From Mycobacteroides sp. LB1 (GTDB lineage: Bacteria > Actinomycetota > Actinomycetes > Mycobacteriales > Mycobacteriaceae), in the NCBI RefSeq assembly GCF_013449725.1, contig NZ_JACCFF010000001.1:1-64000 (forward strand): 64,000 nt of DNA, given 5' to 3'. Position 1 is the first letter of the stretch. Every line of letters starts with the position of its first letter. This document shows positions 57,912-64,000 of the stretch, in pieces. The notes beneath the pieces are model-generated. The model was not told where the DNA came from. It saw only the letters and a list, made by a program, of their open reading frames with translations, and did no database searches. A program made the translations under genes and the position numbers.

Positions 57912-59696
57912 CTATGCGTCCGCAGGCTTACCGGGCTTTTCCGGTTTGGCGTCGATCCCGGAGTCCTTGCGTTGCGCCGCGGTAATCGGCGCCGGGGCAT
58001 CGGTCAACGGATCGACACCGCCACCGGACTTCGGGAAGGCGATGACCTCGCGGATCGAAGACGTGCCGGCCAGCAGCGCGGTCGTCCGGTCCCAGCCGAG
58101 GGCGATCCCGCCGTGCGGCGGGGCGCCGAATGCGAAGGCGTCCAACAGGAACCCGAATTTCTCCTGGGCCTCCTCGTTGCTGATGCCCATCACCTTGAAG
58201 ACCCGCTCTTGGACGTCGCGGCGGTGGATACGGATCGACCCTCCGCCGATCTCGTGGCCGTTGCACACGATGTCGTAGGCGAATGCCAGCGCCGAACCCG
58301 GATCGGTATCGAAGGTGTTCTCCGACTCCGGCTTCGGCGAGGTGAAGGCATGGTGCACCGCAGTCCACGCACCGGAACCGACCGCCACGTCACCCGCGGC
58401 GGTGGCGTCATCGGCAGGCTCGAACATCGGCGCGTCCACCACCCAGGCGAATGCCCAGGCGTCGGGGTCGATCAAACCGAGGCGCTGCGCAACCTCGCCG
58501 CGCACCGCACCGAGCAGAGCCCGCGAGGACTTCACAGCACCGGCGGAGAAGAAGATGCAGTCACCCGGGTTGGCGCCGACATGGGCCGCCAGCCCATCGC
58601 GTTCGGCATCGGACAGGTTCTTGGCGACAGGGCCGCCGAGGGTGCCGTCCTCCCCCACCAGCACATAGGCCAGTCCCTTGTGTCCGCGCTGTTTGGCGAA
58701 TTCCTGCCAGCCGTCCAGCGTGCGACGTGGCTGATCGGCACCGCCGGGCATCACCACCGCACCCACGTAGGGCGCCTGGAAAACCCGGAAACTGGTGTCG
58801 GAGAAGTACTCCGTGCACTCCACCAGCTCCAGGCCGAAACGTAGGTCCGGCTTGTCGCTGCCGTAGCGGCGCATCGCCTCGGCATAGGTGATGCGCGCGA
58901 TGGGTGTCGGCACGTGATAGCCGATCAGATCCCACAACGCCACGAGGATCTCCTCGGCAAGCCCGATGACATCGTCCTGGTCCACGAAGCTCATCTCGAT
59001 ATCGAGCTGGGTGAACTCGGGCTGCCGGTCCGCCCGGAAATCCTCGTCCCGGTAACAACGCGCAATCTGGTAGTACCGCTCCATACCCGCGACCATGAGG
59101 AGCTGCTTGAACAGCTGCGGGCTCTGCGGCAGGGCGTAGAAGCTGCCCGGCTGCAGACGGGCCGGTACCAGGAAGTCGCGCGCGCCCTCCGGCGTCGAGC
59201 GAGTCAGTGTCGGCGTCTCCACCTCGACGAAATCGTGGCGGGCCAGCACGCTGCGCGCCGCGGCGCTCACCTTGGAGCGCAACCTCATTGCATTGCCCGG
59301 ACCCTCGCGACGCAGGTCGAGGTACCGGTATTTGAGACGCGCTTCCTCACCCGGGGTTTCGTCCAGCTGGAACGGCAGCGGCGCGCTCTCGTTGAGCACG
59401 GTCAGTTCGGCGGCGTTGACCTCGATCTGGCCGGTGGGGATCTCGTCGTTGGCGTTGCCCTGGGGCCGGACCTCCACGATTCCGCTGACCTCGACGCAGA
59501 ATTCGGCACGCAGCCGATGAGCCTGTTCGAGCACCGCGTCGTCGCGGAACACCACCTGCGACACGCCGGAGGCGTCGCGCAGATCGATGAAGATGACGCC
59601 GCCGTGGTCGCGTCGTCGAGCCACCCAGCCGGCAAGCGTTACCCGCTGCCCGGCGTCGGACTCCCGCAACGTTCCCGCGTCGTGACTGCGCAGCAC
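57912..59696 (-). CDS. aspS: Aspartate--tRNA ligase
   Basis: The 594-residue class IIb synthetase has an OB-fold anticodon domain ([22 protein letters not shown]), motif 2 ([23 protein letters not shown] in pieces), the bacterial insertion domain and motif 3 ([13 protein letters not shown]). Mycobacterial AspRS is generally non-discriminating and also charges tRNA-Asn when GatCAB is present. The C-terminus ends with a short Lys/Pro tail ([11 protein letters not shown]). Confidence 0.97.
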   Translation of the reverse strand: MLRSHDAGTLRESDAGQRVTLAGWVARRRDHGGVIFIDLRDASGVSQVVFRDDAVLEQAHRLRAEFCVEVSGIVEVRPQGNANDEIPTGQIEVNAAELTVLNESAPLPFQLDETPGEEARLKYRYLDLRREGPGNAMRLRSKVSAAARSVLARHDFVEVETPTLTRSTPEGARDFLVPARLQPGSFYALPQSPQLFKQLLMVAGMERYYQIARCYRDEDFRADRQPEFTQLDIEMSFVDQDDVIGLAEEILVALWDLIGYHVPTPIARITYAEAMRRYGSDKPDLRFGLELVECTEYFSDTSFRVFQAPYVGAVVMPGGADQPRRTLDGWQEFAKQRGHKGLAYVLVGEDGTLGGPVAKNLSDAERDGLAAHVGANPGDCIFFSAGAVKSSRALLGAVRGEVAQRLGLIDPDAWAFAWVVDAPMFEPADDATAAGDVAVGSGAWTAVHHAFTSPKPESENTFDTDPGSALAFAYDIVCNGHEIGGGSIRIHRRDVQERVFKVMGISNEEAQEKFGFLLDAFAFGAPPHGGIALGWDRTTALLAGTSSIREVIAFPKSGGGVDPLTDAPAPITAAQRKDSGIDAKPEKPGKPADA

Positions 59697-59768
59697 AAAA
59701 GATCCCTTCGAAAAGTCAGTGTTAAGACATTTGAGCCTAGCGGCCCGCGTTTAGCGACCTCGACGGAC

Positions 59769-61250
59769 TCAGTGCACCCGGGCCCAGGCGAGACGGCGCA
59801 CCGAGTCCGGATCCTCCACGGTGACGTCGGCACGGGACCGGATGATCCGGGTCCGTCGACCCTCTGCTCCATACGTCGGCCAGCCCTCGGGTCCGTCTCC
59901 GACCGCGAAGTCCAGCCAGGCGCGCTGCATGCGGCGGCCGACCGAGGGCATCATCCGCGCCCCCAGCGGGCTCAGCAGCATCCCGACGAATGACCCATAA
60001 CTGTGCTGGACGTGCACGATCTCGCTGCCGTGGGTAGCACCGAGGCCGAGCACCTTGAGGCCCCAGGCGGTGTGGTCGAACCGGTACATGAATGTATCGG
60101 CGAAGGCACTGTAGGCATCGGCGAAGGCCCACATGGGGGCGGCGAACATGGCATCGGAACCCAGGGCGACGAGCGCCGAACGGCTCGGGTATCTCGGGTA
60201 TGCGGACACGATCGCGTCTTGATACTCCGGGCCTATCCGGTTGAAGTAGCCGTTGATGGTCGACTCGGTGGTAGGCAGCATCGGCGGTTTCACCCGCGCG
60301 AACATCGACGCTTCATGGCTGTTGGACCCGATGATGAGCGGCACCTGATGCACCTCGCCGCGCCGCGCCGCTTCGACGGGGTGGTGTGGCAGCAGGTCAG
60401 TGCCGTAGGTGAGCCCGTATCCGAGGATCGGGGTATCGGTCGCGCTCTCGATCTGCAACTTGGCCGCGCCGCGGCGCAGTTCCCGCTGCGGCAACACCTT
60501 GAGACGGCTGGGGTCCGTGACGTCGAGCAGCTCCATGTACCGGTGCGCACGCCGGTCTCGCAGGGCCTTGTCGGCAATGAGCGGTAACGCCGGGCTCTGC
60601 GCGATGGCGCGACCGAACAGCCCTCCCGCCGCCGGGCTGGCCAACAGCGCCAGCACCGAAGTCCCCCCTGCCGACTCACCGAAAATCGTGACGCGATCGG
60701 GGTCGCCACCAAAGGCCGCGATGTTGTCGCGCACCCACTTCAGCGCGGCGATCTGGTCACGCAGGGCCAGGTTGTCGTCAAAACCCTCGCCCAGGGCGCT
60801 GAGTTCCAGCCCACCCAGCGCTCCGATCCGGTACGTGACATTGACGACCACGACATTGCCATTGGCGGCCAGTCGCGCACCGCTGTACAGCTCCAGCTGC
60901 CCAGCACCAAAAACGAAGGCCCCGCCCGGGATCCACACCATGACGGGCAGGCTGGCGTGGACGTCGGGCGACCATACGGTGACCGTCAGGCAGTCTTCGC
61001 CTCGGACCTTGGGGTCGTCCCGCCCGGCACCCACGAACGATTTTCCTTGATGCGGCAACGGCGCGTGCTCTATGGCGTCGCGCACACCGTCCCAGGCCTC
61101 CAGCGGAGCGGGTGCCAGGAACCGAAGCTGTTCGACGGGCTGCTGCGCGTACGGCACCCCACGCCACACCGAAACGCCGCGATCGATGGTTCCCCGCAGG
61201 TCTCCCAATGGTGTGCGGACGATGGTCGGTAAGGCGACATCAACGGCCAC
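59769..61250 (-). CDS. Type B carboxylesterase
   Basis: The 493-residue serine esterase contains EDCLTVTVWSP, WIPGGAFVFGAG (oxyanion hole), TIFGESAGGTSVLALL (catalytic Ser in GESAG) and ATHGSEIVHV (likely His). I place the start at GTG 61250: TACGAT lies seven bases upstream for a leaderless message, and family similarity begins with VRTPLGDLRGT. ATG codons at 61280 and 61331 are alternatives. It diverges from the zinc peptidase gene. Substrate unknown. Confidence 0.87.
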   Translation of the reverse strand: MAVDVALPTIVRTPLGDLRGTIDRGVSVWRGVPYAQQPVEQLRFLAPAPLEAWDGVRDAIEHAPLPHQGKSFVGAGRDDPKVRGEDCLTVTVWSPDVHASLPVMVWIPGGAFVFGAGQLELYSGARLAANGNVVVVNVTYRIGALGGLELSALGEGFDDNLALRDQIAALKWVRDNIAAFGGDPDRVTIFGESAGGTSVLALLASPAAGGLFGRAIAQSPALPLIADKALRDRRAHRYMELLDVTDPSRLKVLPQRELRRGAAKLQIESATDTPILGYGLTYGTDLLPHHPVEAARRGEVHQVPLIIGSNSHEASMFARVKPPMLPTTESTINGYFNRIGPEYQDAIVSAYPRYPSRSALVALGSDAMFAAPMWAFADAYSAFADTFMYRFDHTAWGLKVLGLGATHGSEIVHVQHSYGSFVGMLLSPLGARMMPSVGRRMQRAWLDFAVGDGPEGWPTYGAEGRRTRIIRSRADVTVEDPDSVRRLAWARVH

Positions 61251-61442
61251 GTATCGAATCGTAATGCGGGCGGAGGCCATAGACCCGCTATGGGCCGTGT
61301 GGCGCCGCGGGAAAGTACCGGAGACGGACATGAACTCTTCGCCGTGTAGCGATACGTCGGCCTGTGGAGTATGCAAAGGTATCGGCAGCCGGACGCAGCC
61401 GATAACTGAGTAGCAGAGATACAACGTGGGAGTGGCAGACCA

Positions 61443-62330
61443 ATGACCTTCAACGAAGGCATGCAGATCGATACCAGCACCACCTCGGGTGGAGGCATGG
61501 GCCGCGGCCCGAAACTGGCCATCGGCGGTGGTGTCGGCGGGTTGCTGATCGCAGTGGTGGTGATGCTGCTCGGCGGCGACCCCAGCCAGGTTCTGCAACA
61601 GCAGGGCCAGCAGCAAGCGGGCCCGGCGCAGGAGCAGACACAGGACTTCAGCCATTGCAAAACCGGTGCCGATGCGAACAACGCGTTGGACTGCCGCATC
61701 ATCGCTACCGGGAATTCCGTCGACGCCGTCTGGAAGCAGATCCTCGGGCCGAAGTACCCACGGCCCGGCGTGAAACTGTTCAGCGGTCAGGTGAACACCG
61801 GTTGCGGCGCCGCGACCACCGAGGTCGGCCCCTTCTACTGCCCCGCCGACCAGACCGCATACTTCGACACCAGCTTCTTCCAGGTGCTGGTCGACCAGTT
61901 CGGATCCAGCGGCGGCCCATTGGCGCAGGAATATGTGGTCGCCCACGAGTACGGCCATCACGTGCAGAACCTGCTCGGCGTGCTGGGCAAGAATCAACGC
62001 TGCGCCGAGGGCCAGGCAGGTGGCGGCGTGTGCACCGAGCTGCAGGCCGACTGCTACGCCGGGGTCTGGGCCCAGCACGCATCGACCACCAAGCAGGAGG
62101 GCACCGGGGTGCCCTTCCTGAAACCACTGTCGGATCAGGACATTCAGGACGCGCTCTCCGCGGCATCCTCGGTGGGCGATGACAGAATTCAGAAGCGTGC
62201 GACCGGGCGCGTCAACCCGGAGTCGTGGTCGCACGGCTCATCCGAACAACGTCAGCGGTGGTTCACCGAGGGGTACCGCAGCGGTGATTACCGCGTCTGC
62301 GACACCTTCAACGCCGAGAACCTGAACTAG
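61443..62330 (+). CDS. Neutral zinc metallopeptidase (YpfJ family), Rv2575-like
   Basis: The 295-residue protein has a short N-terminal tail, a membrane anchor (~28-45; GGGVGGLLIAVVVMLLGG), a Gln-rich linker, and an extracytoplasmic domain with YVVAHEYGHHVQNLLG (HExxH) and CTELQADCYAGVW (third ligand Glu). Paired cysteines fit an exported protein. An upstream TACAAC and GGGAG provide a promoter-like hexamer and ribosome site. Substrates unknown. Confidence 0.87.
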   Translation: MTFNEGMQIDTSTTSGGGMGRGPKLAIGGGVGGLLIAVVVMLLGGDPSQVLQQQGQQQAGPAQEQTQDFSHCKTGADANNALDCRIIATGNSVDAVWKQILGPKYPRPGVKLFSGQVNTGCGAATTEVGPFYCPADQTAYFDTSFFQVLVDQFGSSGGPLAQEYVVAHEYGHHVQNLLGVLGKNQRCAEGQAGGGVCTELQADCYAGVWAQHASTTKQEGTGVPFLKPLSDQDIQDALSAASSVGDDRIQKRATGRVNPESWSHGSSEQRQRWFTEGYRSGDYRVCDTFNAENLN

Positions 62331-62347
62331 GCACCGGGCTCGGCGGC

Positions 62348-63355
62348 TTAAAACAGCGTCGGCTCCAGCGCGGGCACCAGTTTTGGTGGCCGCGTAGGGG
62401 TTTCCTCACGGTGCGAGGCCAATCCATACTTGTCGACCAACGGGGCCACCCGCTCTCGTAGCCATGACCGATACTCGGCCGGCGCATATGCGCCCTTCCG
62501 GTACAGCTCCCGGTATCGACCGACCAGCTCGGGATGCGATTGCGATACCCAGGACATGAACCAGCCCCGTGTCGTCCCACGCAAATGCAACGGAAAAACC
62601 GTCACGGAACCCGCGCCGGCATCCGCGATGCGGCCCAGCAGGTCATCGAGATGCTCAATCGAGTCGGTGAGAAACGGAAGCACCGGCGCCACCATCACAT
62701 GCGGCTCAAATCCCGCCTCGCGCGCCGCGGCGATGAGCGACAGCCGTGCCTGGGGTGAGGGCACCCCCGGCTCGACTTCCCGGTGTACCGCGTCATCGCC
62801 GATAGCGAGCGAGACGCCCAGGCCTACCGGCACCTGCCCGGCCGCCTCGGCGAGCAGGGGTAGATCTCGGCGCAGCAACGTCCCCTTGGTAAGGATCGAC
62901 ATCGGTGTCCCCGAATCGGCCAGCGCGGCAATCACTCCCGGCATCAACTGATAGCGGCCCTCGGCCCGCTGATAGGGATCGGTGTTGGTGCCGAGCGCGA
63001 CCGTCTCACGCGCCCAGGACTTGCGCTGCAACTCTTTCCGGAGCACCGGAACCAGATTGGTCTTCACGACGATCTGAGTGTCGAAATCAGCACCGCTGTC
63101 GAATTCCAGGTACTCATGCGTCGGGCGCGCGAAGCAGTAACGGCAGGCATGCGAACACCCGCGAAATGCGTTGACCGTAAAGCGAAACGGCAGCATGGAC
63201 GCGGCCGGGACCTTGTTGAGCGCCGACTTGCACAACACCTCGTGAAAGGTGATGCCTTCAAACTCGGGTGTGCGGACGCTGCGCACCAGACCGATGCGCT
63301 CCAAACCCGGGAGCGCACCATCGTCGGCCGCCAGTGCCTGACCGTCCCACCGCAT
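62348..63355 (-). CDS. Radical-SAM protein, Rv2578c-like
   Basis: The 335-residue protein has the CxxxCxxC cluster motif at Cys67, Cys71 and Cys74 (NAFRGCSHACRYCFARPTHE). LGTNTDPYQ and ILTKGTLLRRDL place it in the Rv2578c/SplB-like group of intein-free radical-SAM proteins. It may act on DNA or nucleotides. A LexA-type box lies eight bases before its ATG. It faces the zinc peptidase gene. Confidence 0.87.
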   Translation of the reverse strand: MRWDGQALAADDGALPGLERIGLVRSVRTPEFEGITFHEVLCKSALNKVPAASMLPFRFTVNAFRGCSHACRYCFARPTHEYLEFDSGADFDTQIVVKTNLVPVLRKELQRKSWARETVALGTNTDPYQRAEGRYQLMPGVIAALADSGTPMSILTKGTLLRRDLPLLAEAAGQVPVGLGVSLAIGDDAVHREVEPGVPSPQARLSLIAAAREAGFEPHVMVAPVLPFLTDSIEHLDDLLGRIADAGAGSVTVFPLHLRGTTRGWFMSWVSQSHPELVGRYRELYRKGAYAPAEYRSWLRERVAPLVDKYGLASHREETPTRPPKLVPALEPTLF

Positions 63356-63362
63356 ACCTTAT

Positions 63363-63378
63363 GCGAACATATGTTCGA
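63363..63378. promoter_or_regulatory. LexA (SOS) box upstream of the radical-SAM gene
   Basis: GCGAACATATGTTCGA differs at one base from the mycobacterial SOS palindrome TCGAAC(N4)GTTCGA. It sits eight bases upstream of the radical-SAM ATG, overlapping the promoter. Rv2578c is, from memory, among the LexA-regulated genes of M. tuberculosis, so conservation of the box supports damage-inducible expression. Confidence 0.75.
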
Positions 63379-63385
63379 TACGGTG

Positions 63386-63871
63386 TCAAGCGCCAAACGC
63401 GCTCGAAAGCCCCCGTGGATCGGCAAGATTCCACTTATGGCCGGCCACAAGAAGATTGGCGTGCCGCAGCCGGTTGTCGCAGCTAAGCGTGCCCGCACCG
63501 ACCCACGCGACCGCTCCCAGCACCAGCAGCAACAGCCATTCCGGTGAGTAGAAGAAATTGCTGAAGAACTCAGCCGTGGACTGCCCCGCGAGCCCAGGAA
63601 CCACCGATAGCCAGATCGCTCCGGCCATGATTGCGGACAGTGCCAGCGCAGCCATCCCGGTCAGCAGACCCACAATGAGCATGACTCCGGCGATCAACTC
63701 CACCCACGCCGTCACGGGCGCCGATATCGACGGCAGCGGGGCACCCCATGCCGCGAAGTCATCGCGAAACCTCCCGAGATCGGCGATCTTTCCCACCGCG
63801 CCACTGACAAACATGTATCCGATGCTTGCCCGGGCAAGCATCTTCCAGAGTTCGACCGGCCAACGACGCAT
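63386..63871 (-). CDS. DoxX-family membrane protein
   Basis: The 161-residue protein has four membrane segments with ARASIGYMFVSGAVGKIADLGRF at the start and VELIAGVMLIVGLLTGM in the second helix, the DoxX signature. Family members participate in redox or quinone-linked complexes. It is transcribed towards the LexA box and ends seven bases before it. Confidence 0.85.
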   Translation of the reverse strand: MRRWPVELWKMLARASIGYMFVSGAVGKIADLGRFRDDFAAWGAPLPSISAPVTAWVELIAGVMLIVGLLTGMAALALSAIMAGAIWLSVVPGLAGQSTAEFFSNFFYSPEWLLLLVLGAVAWVGAGTLSCDNRLRHANLLVAGHKWNLADPRGLSSAFGA

Positions 63872-63938
63872 GCCGGTCAGTGTAGGAGCGCGGTGGTACT
63901 GAGATGCGTCGCACGCGAGGGACTGCTTGACTTATCAC

Positions 63939-64000
63939 GTGACGGAATCGACGACAGAGCTCTTATTTTCCTATGGCACCCTGCAGCAGCCCGAGGTGCA
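63939..64000 (+). CDS. AIG2-like gamma-glutamylcyclotransferase family protein, N-terminal fragment
   Basis: A GTG-started frame runs off the window after 20 codons: VTESTTELLFSYGTLQQPEV. The LLFSYGTLQQPEV block is the substrate-loop signature of AIG2/gamma-glutamylcyclotransferase-like proteins. Too little is visible to say more. Confidence 0.65.
   Translation, partial: MTESTTELLFSYGTLQQPEV

Overview
The window is high-G+C actinobacterial DNA and almost certainly mycobacterial. Gene content and order from about 19.6 kb to the end follow the M. tuberculosis Rv2533c-Rv2578c region as I remember it: nusB, efp, pepQ, an Rv2536-like membrane protein, aroQ, aroB, aroK, aroC, an orphan prepilin peptidase, aroE, mltG, ruvX, alaS, an Rv2557-like protein, rarA, the transglutaminase/ATP-grasp block, aspS, a neutral zinc peptidase and a radical-SAM gene. 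A rapid grower such as the M. abscessus-chelonae group is my guess; the sequence alone does not settle the species. Many genes begin 6-8 bases after a -10-like hexamer, as expected for leaderless mycobacterial mRNAs.

Region 1 (1-12.6 kb) is the most striking part: a complete-looking type II (aromatic) polyketide synthase cluster with actinorhodin-type early enzymes. A minus-strand operon encodes KS-alpha, chain-length factor, ACP, a didomain aromatase/cyclase, an ActIV-like metallo-beta-lactamase-fold cyclase, an FAD hydroxylase, an alpha/beta hydrolase and a lipocalin-like protein. An ActIII-like ketoreductase lies on the plus strand. A second minus-strand operon encodes an NTF2-nitroreductase fusion, a FabD-like malonyltransferase and a MarR regulator. 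A SARP activator of low G+C content sits upstream behind its own intrinsic terminator, and SARP-type heptamer repeats precede the KS gene. The end of an acyl-CoA carboxylase beta subunit lies at the left edge. Such clusters are hallmarks of Streptomyces and are uncommon in mycobacteria.

Region 2 (12.9-19.6 kb) is accessory metabolism: a deazaflavin (F420) oxidoreductase, a TetR-controlled epoxide-hydrolase-like gene with a membrane protein, a ferritin-like putative diiron protein translationally coupled to an FMN/2Fe-2S reductase, and an ABC1/UbiB kinase-like protein.

Region 3 (19.6-37.6 kb) is the conserved core: transcription and translation factors, most of the shikimate pathway, cell-wall MltG, RuvX, AlaS and RarA. 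Tam, a TetR gene and an AurF-like diiron oxygenase with tandem operators are interspersed.

Region 4 (37.6-43 kb) is accessory: a multi-pass membrane protein facing an ImmA/IrrE peptidase, a degenerate APH-fold protein, and a TetR - glycosyltransferase - orphan ATP-synthase subunit c operon. The last is the second major discovery candidate, because it could pair drug inactivation with a substitute drug target.

Region 5 (43-64 kb) holds the zinc peptidase/transglutaminase/ATP-grasp operon. After it comes a permease - HAD - type III PKS - methyltransferase - flavoprotein operon that resembles polyketide-quinone/phenolic-lipid loci. Then follow a DUF389 protein, aspS, a carboxylesterase, the zinc metallopeptidase, a radical-SAM gene behind a LexA (SOS) box, DoxX, and the start of an AIG2-like gene. 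I saw no tRNA, rRNA, CRISPR array, insertion sequence or phage gene.
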